A DNA stretch of 64,000 nt from Psococerastis gibbosa (lineage: Eukaryota; Arthropoda; Insecta; Psocodea; Psocidae), in NCBI GenBank assembly GCA_963971405.1, contig OZ020485.1, positions 41,785,469 through 41,849,468 on the forward strand, given 5' to 3'. The position numbers and the translations under genes are program-made. The notes under the pieces are model-generated. The model did not search any database. It saw only the letters and a program-made list of their open reading frames with translations, and had not been told where the DNA came from. This document shows, piece by piece, positions 1-9,935 of this stretch; within the stretch, counting starts at the first letter, position 1; each line of letters begins with the position of its first letter.

Positions 1-95
1 AAATTAATTGTCTTTAACTGTGGATTTGAAGAGCCAAAACGCTGGCACACAATCTGGGTGACCTTGAATTGGCGTCACATTTCATATAGGGTGTT
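1..95 (+). repeat. Dispersed repeat family E, left-edge copy
   Basis: The first 95 bases match, in reverse complement, the stretch ending near 19845. Both contain a segment reading AACTGTGGATT, then AGAGCCAAAA, then a CACA-GGGTG stretch and a GACGTCA/GGCGTCA-like motif. The copy is probably cut by the window edge. No terminal repeats or coding potential are visible and the family is not recognised. Confidence 0.5.
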
Positions 96-1319
96 TTAGG
101 GAATGAACTAGTTCAGACGGCTACTCCATGACGTCACGAATGACTATCTGAAGTCAGCTGGCCGCCTTTCAAACCAGCGAACTTAACTTGAGAAAGAAAA
201 TCTCCCCTACAAAATCCTCGGATGATTTTATATATACTTTAGCTTAAATATTGTATATTTTTGGATGATAAACGAAGCCCCAGTAGTTAAGGGTAGTGGT
301 AAGTAGTTGTAAGACAAGGAAGTTAGTTTGCTGAGTTGGTTAGCTTCCGAATGGTGAAGTAGCACGCCACGCTACGATACCAGCTGATAGGCCACATTAG
401 CCGCGTGCATTAATAACGAGGAAGGAAGACCGAATTTTGATTATGCAGATTCCACATAATGATAGCTCTGTTTCCACAGCATTATTCAATCGCTTAACAA
501 CTGATATACTGACAGTGCTGTTGGCAGCAGCAGTGAGTTATCACGTGAATTTGAAAATTGGAAGGTGAGATAGGTGAGATAGGTGAGACAGGTGAGATAG
601 GTGAGATAGGTGAGACAGGTGAGATAGGTGCTGATGAGATGCTCCTGGTAGAGGATGTGATGACCATTGGGTCCAATGCCATCCCCAGTGGACTGCCAGG
701 GGCGACTGCTCACGACAGGGCTGCCACGGCCCCTGCGAAATAAATATTCAGAAGTTAAGTAAATTAAGTTCCGGAATGTCCCGGAATTTCAAAAGCCATG
801 TTTAACATAAATGAGAAGAAGTCAATCAAGTGCCCCCTCTATACAGCCGGGAGAGGACAGAGCTAATTAGCATGTTGCAGGAGCAGAGGAAGTTACCGCC
901 TTTCACGTGGATGTGCTCCAGCACTTGGACAGAGAGGTATTGACGGAGGTGGTCCTCTTCCTGGACGGAATCGGACAATAGTGGTAGGATGTTGATGGAG
1001 CTGGAAATGGCTGTGCATACCATTGGGCCAAAAAAGTCAATCATGAAAACAATTTCGCTTGTTGGTCAGAAAGTGTCGGCTAATATCTTGTTCAAGTTCT
1101 TGTCTTGTTCTGACTGCCTTAGAGTGTAATTATTCGAAATAAACAATCCTACAAAGAATTGTTTTTTGAAAGGTCTCCTTTTGCATTATAGGAAACCATT
1201 AAAATATTCAAAGGAAACAATATCAATAAAAGTTACCTTACGTTAAAAATTGCAGCTGGTTTTATTAACTACCTAATGATACCTGATGACTAACCGAATG
1301 GTTTCTATTCTTAGGGTTG
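96..1319. other. Non-coding interval
   Basis: AT-rich sequence with no open reading frame of recognisable origin. Apart from the minisatellite at 564-630, nothing else stands out. Confidence 0.5.
564..630 (+). repeat. 9-bp minisatellite, unit GGTGAGAYA
   Basis: About seven and a half tandem copies of GGTGAGATA or GGTGAGACA. The variants alternate in a higher-order pattern of two ATA units followed by one ACA unit, giving a 27-bp super-period. Short open frames across it are by-products of a repeat length divisible by three. Confidence 0.9.
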
Positions 1320-1323
1320 GCCC

Positions 1324-1710
1324 TGTGGGGACCACTTAGTCCCACATGTGTAATAACCAGTCTGCTTCCAGCTTCACCTTTTTCCCGGTAGATGGCGCTG
1401 TTCACATTCAGATAATTCAATATTCCTCAATCTTCCTTTTACGTATTTATTTCTCTTATTCAATAATATCTTTAATCTACCCTCTGTGTCTCATCAGCTC
1501 CTTTAGCTGTGGACACAGAGTTGGTTTTTCTATATGGAAGCAGGCTGGATCAAATTCAATATTAATTGTAAGCATGTATCGTTCTCGTCTCACAGCTCAT
1601 ATTGTAACCACTGTGTGTTAAATTACTCTAACTTGAGTCGAAGCACTGCAATACAAACCAATTCAAGTCTACACTGCCTATTCAATTGCATCGTCCTACG
1701 ACAAGCTACA
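1324..1710 (+). repeat. 5' LTR of the Gypsy element
   Basis: 387-bp direct repeat matching 5991-6377, with TG...CA termini. It should carry the promoter and polyadenylation signal, but no strong TATA box is visible. The 91-residue frame inside it occurs identically in the other LTR and is not taken as a gene. Confidence 0.96.
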
Positions 1711-1711
1711 T

Positions 1712-1720
1712 TGGTGACCC
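1712..1720 (+). promoter_or_regulatory. Primer-binding site
   Basis: TGGTGACCC begins one base after the 5' LTR. It starts with TGG, the complement of a tRNA CCA end, as expected for reverse-transcription priming. CsRn1-clade elements are known to prime from tRNA-Trp with a site of this form; the specific tRNA is inferred, not shown. Confidence 0.75.
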
Positions 1721-1744
1721 TCGACAACGGAACAAGCAGCCTTC

Positions 1745-2040
1745 CAGATTCCAGCTCCAGTTCCAGCCAATTCCAGTTCCAGCCAATTCCAGCCAGTTCC
1801 AGCCAGTTCCAGCCTCCAGAACGTCTCATCCGGCCATAGGCGGTGGAAACCACCCCGGAGCAGCTACATTCACCGCAGCAGCACAGCAACAACCTGCAAG
1901 ATGCCGCAGACCACAGCCACAACCGCTACAGCTACGACCGCTGCAGCTACAACCGCTACAGCTACGACCGCTACAGCTACAACCGCTACAGCTACAACTG
2001 CTACAGCCACAACACCGACACCCACGGCTACAACCAAGAT
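1745..2040 (+). repeat. Imperfect short tandem repeats in leader and gag 5' end
   Basis: Two arrays adjoin. The first (about 1745-1815) repeats TTCCAGCCAGTTCCAG-like units. The second (about 1915-2010) repeats a 15-bp unit of the form CTACAGCTACRACCG. In the gag frame the second encodes a Thr/Ala-rich run, so the first 45 or so residues of the longest gag frame are low complexity. Confidence 0.85.
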
Positions 2041-2806
2041 GACAGGCCCTGCTAGTACGATGGCAGTCTCGGTCAAGCTTCCACCCTTCTGGACACAGTC
2101 GGCCAACCTGTCACCGGCACTGTGGTTCACTCAAGCGGAGGCTCAGTTCGCACTTGCTGGGGTCACAATGGAAACGACGAAATATTACCACGTCCTTTCA
2201 GCGCTCGACCAAAGTACCCTCAGCGAGATCTCAGATTTGTTAGCTGCCCCAGTACCAGTAAACCCATACACTGAGCTAAAAACGCAGTTAATCCAACGAA
2301 TGAGTCTTCCAGCAAGCAGTCGCATTCAGCTACTAATGTCGGAAGACATAGGGGACAAAACTCCCAGCTCTTTTCTCCGGAGACTGCGGGCCCTCGCAGA
2401 GAAAGCCATATCAGACTCGGTTTTACGCACCATTTGGACGTCTCGCCTCCCGCACGCTATACAATTGGCAATCATCGGTCATGATCACCTGTCACTAGGT
2501 GACGTCGCGAACCTCGCCGACAAGATGGCCACCATCAATTCAGCAACACGTGACCGGATTCTTGAGTGCACAATGGCCCCTGTGGACCTATTGAAGACGT
2601 TAACAGAGAACGTCGCGGCTCTACAGGCACAGTTCGCCGACAGATACGGACAACGTGCCACACAGCCACGGTTCCAGCGCCAGTTCCGTTCACCAGCGCC
2701 TAAACAAGACCCAACTTGGTGTTTTTACCACCAAACCTATGGGAGGAAGGCCAGAAAGTGCCAGCAGCCATGCAGATTTCCGAAAAACGACGATCGCAGC
2801 CAGTAA
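1901..2806 (+). CDS. gag: Gag polyprotein of the Gypsy element
   Basis: Structural protein that assembles the cytoplasmic virus-like particle and packages element RNA. The open frame encodes up to 301 residues. Residues 1-46 are a Thr/Ala low-complexity run; an internal ATG at 2038 (MTGPAS) would give about 255 residues and could be the true start. The central part (from VKLPPFW and [10 protein letters not shown]) matches the capsid-like region of CsRn1-type Gags, which commonly begin with a PPFW-type motif. The C-terminus holds one knuckle, [18 protein letters not shown], in a C-x2-H-x9-C-x3-C arrangement rather than the usual CCHC. The frame ends at 2806 inside pol, which is one base back in phase. 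No internal stop or frameshift is visible. Confidence 0.92.
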   Translation: MPQTTATTATATTAAATTATATTATATTATATTATATTPTPTATTKMTGPASTMAVSVKLPPFWTQSANLSPALWFTQAEAQFALAGVTMETTKYYHVLSALDQSTLSEISDLLAAPVPVNPYTELKTQLIQRMSLPASSRIQLLMSEDIGDKTPSSFLRRLRALAEKAISDSVLRTIWTSRLPHAIQLAIIGHDHLSLGDVANLADKMATINSATRDRILECTMAPVDLLKTLTENVAALQAQFADRYGQRATQPRFQRQFRSPAPKQDPTWCFYHQTYGRKARKCQQPCRFPKNDDRSQ

Positions 2807-5800
2807 AGGCAGGGCCTGCCTGCGCCACTACACACCTGCTTAAAACCTCACATCGCCTTCTTATCACGGACCCTTGCACCAAGATACGTTATCTCATTGA
2901 CACAGGGTCCGACATCTGCGTTTTTCCACGTGCCCGTCTCAACCTACCGCTCCGTCGTACTCAACTCGAGCTGACTGCCGCCAATGGCACAATCATCAAT
3001 ACGTACGGAACAACAGCTCAACAACTGGACCTGGGATTACGACGCAGTTTCCGTTGGAATTTCATCATTGCCGATGTCACGCAACCCATCATCGGTGCAG
3101 ACTTTCTCGCAGCCTCTAATTTGCTGGTGGATCTCCAGAACTCAAAGCTGATCGACGGGACAACGCATCGCAAGGCGAACCTGTGTCAAAGCCCCTCCAA
3201 GCAACCTAGCGTTTCTACCTTAACAATACCGCACAGTACCCCGGCCAGTCTAAAAGTAATAATTGAGGAGTTTAGCGACCTCACGCGGCCGAGACAACCC
3301 ACAGACCAGGTCAAACACTCCACGGTCCACTACATTAGAACGACAGACGGACCTCCCGTCTCCGCTCGCCCACGCCGGTTGGCCCCGGACAAGTTTATTA
3401 TCGCCAAAAAGGAGTTCAACGACATGATCCAGACCGGCGTATGTCGTCCGTCCGACAGCCCATGGGCCTCACCATTACACCTAGTACCTAAAAGCGACCA
3501 TTCATGGCGCCCATGCGGGGACTACAGACGGCTCAATGCTCGAACAATTCCTGACGCGTACCCAGTCCGCCACATCGCAGATTTCAGTGCAGAATTGCGA
3601 GGAAAAACCGTATTCAGCAAAATAGACTTGGTCAAAGCATTCACCCAGATACCAGTTTCCAATGGTGACATTCCAAAGACAGCAATAAATACTCCGTTCG
3701 GCCTTTTCGAATTCCCATTCATGACATTCGGTCTTCGCAATGCTGCTCAAACCTTCCAACGCTTCATGGATAACATCCTACGCGACCTCCCGTGGGCATA
3801 TTCATACATCGACGACGTACTGGTTGCATCGAGTGATAAGCAGGAGCACGAATCACACCTACGTCAACTCTTCCAACGATTCCGAGAATATGGCCTAGTC
3901 ATTAATCCTAGCAAGTGTACCCTCGGCGTTGGGTCAATCAGCTTTCTTGGTTACCTCGTGTCAGCAGAAGGCACACAAGCCCTACCAGACAGGGTAAAGG
4001 CACTCACTGAATACCCTCTTCCAAAGACATTCAAAGATCTACGCCGTTTCCTTGGCATGATTAACTACTACCGCCGGTTCCTACCAAATGCAGCCAACGA
4101 ACAAGCACCACTCAACACGTTGTTATCTGGAGACAAGGTAAAAGGGAACGCTACGATACCATGGACAACAAAGCTTACCGAAGCTTTCAGCTCATGCAAA
4201 CACAGTCTGGCACGCATCACCCTACTCGCGCATCCAGATCATACGGCTCCGATTGCACTAGTCACAGATGCATCAGACACCAGTATCGGAGCTACAGTCC
4301 AACAACGGATCAACGATCATTGGCAGCCATTGGCATTCTTCTCGCAGAAACTTAAAGAAAACCAACGAACATGGTCCGCCTACGATCGCGAATTGCTTGC
4401 GGTACACGACGCCATTCGTCATTTCCGTTACCTGCTAGAAGCGCGCGCTTTTGTCGTGTATACCGATCACAAACCGTTGACGCACGCTTTTCAGAATCCA
4501 AAAACAAGTTGCTCACCTCGCCAAATGCGGCAAATGGAATTCGTCTCTCAATTCACCACGGACATCCAATACATCGCTGGGCAGGACAACTTGGCCGCTG
4601 ATGCATTCTCAAGAATCGAAGCAATCTCTACTCCCGTATCTCCTGAGCAACTTTCTTCTGCTCAGAAAGACGACAGAGAACTCAAAGAGCTTCGGTCCAG
4701 TAGAAAGACGTCCCTCATCCTCGTTGATGTTCCCATTCCGGGCTCTGATTCAGTCCTTACGTGCGATTCTAGTCAAGACATACAACGCCCATTTGTGCCC
4801 AAACCATTACGTCGACAACTTTTCGAGCACCTACACAGCCTACATCACCCAGGAATAGCAGCGTCTGCTAACCTGGTTGCCCAACGCTACATATGGCCTT
4901 CTATCCGTAAGGATTGCCGCGCTTGGGCTCGTCTGTGTGTCAACTGTCAATTGTCCAAGATACATCGACACACCCTCACTGCGATTGGAACCTTTACTCA
5001 GCCTGACCGACGGTTTCAGCACATACACCTCGACATTGTAGGCCCATTACCACCGTCGGAAGGCTACACGTATTTGTTAACACTCGTTGACCGTTTCACG
5101 CGATGGCCGGAAGCCGCTCCTATGGTGAACATCACCGCCGAAAACGTCGCCAGAACCCTCATTTCCTGCTGGATCAGCCGGTTTGGGTGCCCGGAGACAA
5201 TTACTACAGATCGCGGCCGACAGTTTGAGAGCCATTTGTTTGCTGACCTGGCCCGATTATGCGGATTTCACCATGCACGGACTACCAGTTACCACCCTGC
5301 ATCCAACGGCATGGTAGAGCGTATGCACCGCTCACTCAAAGCCTCCATTATGTGTCATGCCAATGACAAATGGACGGAAGCCCTTCCGCTAGTTTTACTG
5401 GGCATGCGCGCCACTCTTAAGAAAGATCTTCAAGCTTCTCCAGCAGATCTGGTCTATGGTGAACCATTAAAACTACCAGGACAGATGCTGACAACTCCTC
5501 CTTCAAATCAGAGTCCGGCGGACACTCTCATCTCACTTCGAAGGAAATTCGACTCACTACGCCCCACTCGCGTCAAGAGACACGGGGCTCATCAAACATT
5601 CATCCCACAAGACCTTGCCAAGGCCACGCACGTTTTCGTGAGACAAGACCACGTCCGTGCTTCCCTCGAACGTCCTTATGCGGGACCATTCCCTGTGTTA
5701 AGTCGCACCGACAAAACAGTTACGATTTCAAGCCGCGGTCGTGCGGTTACTGTGTCAATGGACAGGGTCAAGCCGGCCTACATTAATGCCAGTACAGACG

Positions 5801-5979
5801 AACCGTCTCACCAGTCTACGATCAACCCCCCGCATCAGCATCCTGCTCAAGATAAACCTCAGGAGAAGGTCTCCTCACCACTTCCTGCCACTGACGTCGT
5901 GCCGACACCACCGACTCGCACCACTCGCTCAGGTCGTCACGTCCACGTTCCACGACATTTCTCCGACTTCCAGTCTTAG
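2716..5979 (+). CDS. pol: Pol polyprotein (PR-RT-RH-IN)
   Basis: Replication polyprotein; the open frame spans 1087 residues and is entered by -1 frameshifting from gag, so residues before about 23 are probably not translated. Domains in order: aspartic protease with DTGS at 62-65; reverse transcriptase with YIDD at 364-367; RNase H beginning at VTDASD near 516; integrase with an N-terminal HHCC zinc-binding segment starting HHPG near 710; and a catalytic triad D773, D832, E868 with 35 residues between the last two (DD35E). The C-terminus has a GPY/F-like module (PYAGPFPVL) and an Arg/Pro-rich tail ending [13 protein letters not shown]. There is no chromodomain and no env frame. All catalytic residues checked are present and no stop interrupts the frame, so the enzyme set looks functional. 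Confidence 0.96.
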   Translation: MVFLPPNLWEEGQKVPAAMQISEKRRSQPVKAGPACATTHLLKTSHRLLITDPCTKIRYLIDTGSDICVFPRARLNLPLRRTQLELTAANGTIINTYGTTAQQLDLGLRRSFRWNFIIADVTQPIIGADFLAASNLLVDLQNSKLIDGTTHRKANLCQSPSKQPSVSTLTIPHSTPASLKVIIEEFSDLTRPRQPTDQVKHSTVHYIRTTDGPPVSARPRRLAPDKFIIAKKEFNDMIQTGVCRPSDSPWASPLHLVPKSDHSWRPCGDYRRLNARTIPDAYPVRHIADFSAELRGKTVFSKIDLVKAFTQIPVSNGDIPKTAINTPFGLFEFPFMTFGLRNAAQTFQRFMDNILRDLPWAYSYIDDVLVASSDKQEHESHLRQLFQRFREYGLVINPSKCTLGVGSISFLGYLVSAEGTQALPDRVKALTEYPLPKTFKDLRRFLGMINYYRRFLPNAANEQAPLNTLLSGDKVKGNATIPWTTKLTEAFSSCKHSLARITLLAHPDHTAPIALVTDASDTSIGATVQQRINDHWQPLAFFSQKLKENQRTWSAYDRELLAVHDAIRHFRYLLEARAFVVYTDHKPLTHAFQNPKTSCSPRQMRQMEFVSQFTTDIQYIAGQDNLAADAFSRIEAISTPVSPEQLSSAQKDDRELKELRSSRKTSLILVDVPIPGSDSVLTCDSSQDIQRPFVPKPLRRQLFEHLHSLHHPGIAASANLVAQRYIWPSIRKDCRAWARLCVNCQLSKIHRHTLTAIGTFTQPDRRFQHIHLDIVGPLPPSEGYTYLLTLVDRFTRWPEAAPMVNITAENVARTLISCWISRFGCPETITTDRGRQFESHLFADLARLCGFHHARTTSYHPASNGMVERMHRSLKASIMCHANDKWTEALPLVLLGMRATLKKDLQASPADLVYGEPLKLPGQMLTTPPSNQSPADTLISLRRKFDSLRPTRVKRHGAHQTFIPQDLAKATHVFVRQDHVRASLERPYAGPFPVLSRTDKTVTISSRGRAVTVSMDRVKPAYINASTDEPSHQSTINPPHQHPAQDKPQEKVSSPLPATDVVPTPPTRTTRSGRHVHVPRHFSDFQS
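2782..2822 (+). promoter_or_regulatory. Candidate -1 ribosomal frameshift signal
   Basis: In the gag frame the bases G-AAA-AAC (2782-2788) form a possible slippery heptamer; a one-base backward slip enters the pol frame. About 18 bases downstream, 2807-2822 can fold into a GC-rich hairpin (AGGCAG-type stem paired with CTGCCT). The heptamer is not one of the strongest known sites because its first base is G. The -1 relation of gag to pol is directly seen; the slip position is inferred. Confidence 0.5.
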
Positions 5980-5990
5980 GAGGGGGGTAA
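5979..5990 (+). promoter_or_regulatory. Polypurine tract before 3' LTR
   Basis: GGAGGGGGG followed by TAA lies directly against the 3' LTR and overlaps the last base of the pol stop codon. This is the expected plus-strand primer for reverse transcription. Confidence 0.85.
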
Positions 5991-6377
5991 TGTGGGGACC
6001 ACTTAGTCCCACATGTGTAATAACCAGTCTGCTTCCAGCTTCACCTTTTTCCCGGTAGATGGCGCTGTTCACATTCAGATAATTCAATATTCCTCAATCT
6101 TCCTTTTACGTATTTATTTCTCTTATTCAATAATATCTTTAATCTACCCTCTGTGTCTCATCAGCTCCTTTAGCTGTGGACACAGAGTTGGTTTTTCTAT
6201 ATGGAAGCAGGCTGGATCAAATTCAATATTAATTGTAAGCATGTATCGTTCTCGTCTCACAGCTCATATTGTAACCACTGTGTGTTAAATTACTCTAACT
6301 TGAGTCGAAGCACTGCAATACAAACCAATTCAAGTCTACACTGCCTATTCAATTGCATCGTCCTTCGACAAGCTACA
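5991..6377 (+). repeat. 3' LTR of the Gypsy element
   Basis: Direct repeat of the 5' LTR with a single visible difference. It is followed by GCCC, the duplicated target. Confidence 0.96.
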
Positions 6378-6381
6378 GCCC

Positions 6382-7764
6382 CATGATCATTTGAAATGTC
6401 TCATTAATGAATGATTTGGAACATGGTAGTGCCATCCAGTGCTCCTTACCGTGATTTTTCAATCGATCGCGGGGCCCTTAAGAGATAGTGTGACGCTGAA
6501 ATTAATTTAGAATTTATTTTCCTCACAACGGAAATGAATTAATTACCAGTTAAACAAACAATATATGTATAGCCTAACATGCAAAATAAAAATTCAATAT
6601 TAAATTATATAAAAAAGACAATACGTCCCGGTTTAGCCGGGATTGTCCCTGTTTACAAGCCATGCCCCGGAATCCCACCCAGTTATGATTTTGTCCGGCT
6701 TAAAAAAATTAATTTAACATGCACTCAATTTTTTGAGTATATTAAAAATGAAATTGTTAAAAAAGTTTTGCCGAGTGAGAAATACGAATGGTAGGCTATT
6801 CAAAATAAAATATATAACCGGAACTAGTTTTTTTTTGGTTTTGGTTTTAAGGGCGACTGCAAGGGCTTGCTTATACGCCCACCGAGTTAATTGGTGTTTC
6901 GATTGGATATATTAATATATAAATGGGTAACACTGCCCTTGTAAGATCTCTAGTTCCACTTTATATGATGTGCAAAGCCGTTTCAGTTCCACTGAATGGA
7001 ACTAGCCATCAATATTCTTCGTCACTTCCCCCCCCCCCCCAGCAAGGGCAATTGCCATTTCGCTTTCGGAATCTGTTGTCTTGTTACTGGTGTTACTGGA
7101 ACTAGTTTATGTTAGTATTTATGTTTACAATAACATTCTTTAGTTTAGATTATGGTTTTTCTCAAGTTTAGACGTTAAGCATGCAGTCATTAAAACGCAT
7201 AAAATTCTATTAAAACTTGAATTTTTCAATAAAAATTTACACTAGACGAAATGGCGTTTCAATTTAAAAAAAAAATAATAATACAATGGATGGAATGCCT
7301 TTTTCCATTCTGTCCCGGTTTGAAGTCTGAAAAATATGGTAAGCCTATAACGAGACCTCACATAGCATACAACTGGTGCGGAGGATTAAAGTACAAAGAA
7401 GTAGAATGTGATAGAATGCGCATAAAATGCTAAAGGATTCTATACACAGCTCACTTATTTCAAGCTGCATACACCTCTTATCGTATATATAGTTTCGTAA
7501 AATGAGAAACATTAAACCACACACGTATTGCCGGGAAACATCAGCAAAACTTCAGCATCGAAACTAAGTTCCGCTTCAGACGTAGAAGACATTAGACGCT
7601 TACCTACGTAAAAGCCTACTCGATTGAATTGTCAAGTCACATTTACGGTAATAGATTGAAAGGGAAGACTTAACGTGCAGGTGGTAAGCATGACGGAAGT
7701 TGAAGAAAATTAAGAGCATAGTTTTCAGTAAAGCTATATCGAAGTATTGGATTTCAGTTATATT
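6382..7764. other. Non-coding interval
   Basis: AT-rich DNA with homopolymer runs (poly-C near 7028, poly-A near 7260). Two stretches near 6625 and 7312 share a TCCCGGTTT motif that may be worn transposon-end sequence. No gene is seen. Confidence 0.4.
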
Positions 7765-8105
7765 GTTTGTTTCTAACGCCTGCCTTCAGCATTTCTGCTT
7801 TAAGACACCGTGTCAGCTTGGCAGGGGAGTGAGTCTGTTGGTTAATTTGAGGCACCACAAGGGCAGACTCTTTCACCTCGGGGAAAGGGGAGTTGATTAA
7901 CAGGGTGGACCTCCTGATTATACTGAATTCCGAACTATTTGGGGAACACGATTAAATCGGAGGTGACCAGGACTCAACACTGACTGGTGCAGTCTGAGCG
8001 CATTATCATGTCCCACCATGTTCCCCTGCCAACGCTGTGCACACTACCAAGTTTGCCGCAGTTTGAAATATGCTCTGCTCTAATGGATTCAACATGGTAA
8101 GGCAG
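7765..8105 (+). repeat. Dispersed repeat family 4, copy 1
   Basis: Shares an ordered set of blocks with 9671-9935 and 44945-45300: a GGGAGTGAGTCTGT block, a TTTCACCTCGGGGAAA block, a GGAGGTGACCAGGACTC block and a GTTCCCCTGCCAACGC block. The copies are co-oriented and collinear, so this is a real family of roughly 300-350 bp. No termini, tRNA boxes or coding frame were recognised. Confidence 0.8.
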
Positions 8106-8233
8106 TTGGCTGGATTTCAGTTATAGGAGTGTAAGTTTCATTAAATTGAGGTTATTGAATACGACAGTCCTTTATGACATATACATATACTGTATATACA
8201 TTATGATTTTGTGTGAACAAGTCAAACAAGATA

Positions 8234-8483
8234 TGACTTGCCTATTAGCAAAAGCAATCCTGTCCACCCAGGTCGATTTTTCAGAAACCGCAAAAAACTG
8301 CTGTGCCGCAACGCCATGAGGTATAACATTACAGTTTTTTTAAGCTAATTTTAACAGTAATAGAATTGCTTTTGCGTCTCAATATCTGATTCATCGGATA
8401 GAGCATTGAAAATAAAAGAAATGGCGCAACTATCTCAAAACTGAAAAAAATCGAGAGGATTGCTTTTGCTAATAGGCAACTCA
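8234..8483. mobile_element. MITE with TA target duplication
   Basis: Near-perfect terminal inverted repeats: TGACTTGCCTATTAGCAAAA at the left and its complement at the right (TGAGTTGCC outward), over about 33 bp with few mismatches. The ends are flanked by TA dinucleotides at 8232-8233 and 8484-8485, consistent with a Tc1/mariner-type non-autonomous element of 250 bp. No transposase is encoded. Confidence 0.75.
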
Positions 8484-8619
8484 TATACTCTACCTAAACG
8501 TAGGTATTTAAACAGTTATTAAATTCATCCAAAGTCAATATAGTTACACCGCATTATAATATATAAGTACATATACCTTTATCAGACCTATTGGAACATT
8601 ACGTCTTGGAAACCTGGAG

Positions 8620-9030
8620 TCTTACTGTCAATGACACAAACTGCGAGCATTGGAAGGAAAGTTAATATGGAGGATCTATGGACCCCTATGCAAAGACGGA
8701 GAGTGGTGTATCAGAAACAACGCCGAAATAGACGCAATACTCAACGGAGAAGACATACCTAGTCCGGTTTAAAAAAGCGCAAAGCCTAAGATGGCTGGGA
8801 CACGTCGTAAGAATGTCAGACGACCGCATGCCGGCTAAGATGTGCAATGGAAGCATGACAGGAAGACGACTGGTGGGACGTCCTCGAAAAGGCTGGAAGG
8901 ATGAGTTGGAAAGTGAGCATCTCGAGTTGGGAGTTCATAGATGGTGGAGCGTTGTACAGTACCGAGTTGACTGGAGGAGTGTTGTCGAGCAGGCTAAAGC
9001 TCATCAGGGGCTGTAGAGCCAGAAGAAGAA
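8620..9030 (+). pseudogene. LINE 3' end, ORF2 C-terminus (decayed)
   Basis: C-terminal end of a non-LTR retrotransposon polyprotein. One frame reads RRIYGP-like sequence (WRIYGPLCKDGEW, about 8665-8760). After a frameshift, the frame from about 8755 to 9016 reads RFKKAQSLRWLGHVVRM, then GRRLVGRPRKGW, ending at a stop. The RIYGP, RWLGHVxRM and GRPrxxW motifs are the usual tail of a large group of animal LINEs. A (GAAGAA) run follows the stop, the simple-repeat 3' tail. The reverse transcriptase and endonuclease parts are absent, so this is a 5'-truncated dead copy. The clade is not certain; related tails occur at 14590 and 43190. Confidence 0.85.
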
Positions 9031-9374
9031 GAAGATATATGATATACGATACTTGCATTATAACGGAACTGCAAATTATATTGGCTGCATTTAGATTGTC
9101 AATTTTACTTGTCATAATGACCTTATCAACATGCCTTTTGTACTTTGAATGGCCTATGATGCACTACTTCCATGTTTGTATAATCAGAAGTGTCTCATTA
9201 TTTCTAGGATAAGTCACAGGTAATTGGATAATAATGCAGTAGGTGATATACTCGTAAGTTTAGGTTGATAAGATTGAGCTGATTTACTTAAATAATTTTC
9301 TCTCAAATTCAAAATCTAAAAGTAACTACAATTCGAATATCAATGCATAGCCTTGCACGTTAAAGACTACGTCA
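9031..9374. other. Non-coding interval
   Basis: AT-rich sequence between the LINE fragment and the SINE; nothing recognised. Confidence 0.4.
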
Positions 9375-9595
9375 GGACATGTGGCGTAGTGGTACGGACT
9401 TTCACCCGAAAGGCTGTTGGTTCGAGTCCCACACTGGCTACATTTTCTGGCCTTGCTTCGGAGGGCATGTAAAACAGGCGGTCCCGGGTCATCCTAGTTG
9501 AGTGTAGGAGAGGGCTTTATAGCCCTAACTCCGCTAGGTTGGCTTAGTAATAGAAACAATAAAAAGTCCTTATTTATTTATTTATTTATTTATCA
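9375..9595 (+). mobile_element. tRNA-derived SINE, family I, copy 1
   Basis: The head has an internal RNA polymerase III promoter: an A box TGGCGTAGTGG at 9382-9392 and a B box GGTTCGAGTCC at 9419-9429. A tRNA-unrelated body follows, with a conserved segment (AACTCCGCTAGGTTGGCTTAG), and the element ends in (TTTA)n. The same head, body and tail recur at 13349-13588, 25230-25416 and 51745-51830. The recurring body and tail mark this as a SINE rather than a tRNA gene. Confidence 0.9.
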
Positions 9596-9670
9596 AAGAG
9601 TACTTTCAAATTCTGTGAAACATAACCCGTGCTCCCACATTTGAAAATTCTGAGATACCACAACCACATA

Positions 9671-9935
9671 CAAACCTGTTAGCCTAGCGGGGGGAGTGAG
9701 TCTGTAGATTAACTTGAGGCACCCTAAGGCCTGACCCCTTCACCTCGGGGAAAACCACTTGGGGAACATAATAAAGTCACACGATTAATTTGGAGGTGAC
9801 CAGGACTCGACACGCACTTAGACTTCCGCAGTATCAGGGCTATATCATGTCCCACCATGTTCCCCTGCCAACGCTGTGCACACTACCAAGCTTGCTGCAG
9901 TTTGGAACAAGCTCTGTTCTGGGGGATTCAGCCGT
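9671..9935 (+). repeat. Dispersed repeat family 4, copy 2
   Basis: Collinear with 7765-8105 and 44945-45300, including the GGAGGTGACCAGGACTCG and GTTCCCCTGCCAACGC blocks. It appears to lack some sequence present in the other copies. Function unknown. Confidence 0.8.

Larger units (their letters stand above)
1324..6377 (+). mobile_element. Complete Ty3/Gypsy LTR retrotransposon (CsRn1-like)
   Basis: A full-length LTR retrotransposon of 5054 bp. The two LTRs are 387 bp each, begin TGTGGGG and end GCTACA, and differ by one base seen by eye (A versus T near the 3' end). The four bases before the element (GCCC, 1320-1323) recur right after it (6378-6381) as a target-site duplication. The order is LTR, primer-binding site, gag, pol (protease, reverse transcriptase, RNase H, integrase), polypurine tract, LTR. 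No envelope gene is present. Integrase lies after RNase H, as in Ty3/Gypsy. The CHCC form of the Gag knuckle and a primer-binding site beginning TGGTGACCC are known features of the CsRn1 clade, so I infer that clade. Near-identical LTRs and open frames imply recent insertion. Confidence 0.96.

Noticed and set aside
564-743. Possible CRISPR-like or regulatory array
   Set aside because: Contiguous 9-bp tandem repeats without spacers, in a eukaryotic context; an ordinary minisatellite.
1346-1621. 91-residue frame in the LTR
   Set aside because: Identical in both LTRs because the LTRs are duplicates; no known motif and LTRs are regulatory.
1870-2130. Val/Ala-rich minus-strand frame
   Set aside because: Shadow of the 15-bp repeat array at the gag 5' end.
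9382-9440. tRNA gene at SINE I head
   Set aside because: A and B boxes are present, but no clean acceptor stem was found, and the same body and (TTTA)n tail recur in four places, which defines a SINE.
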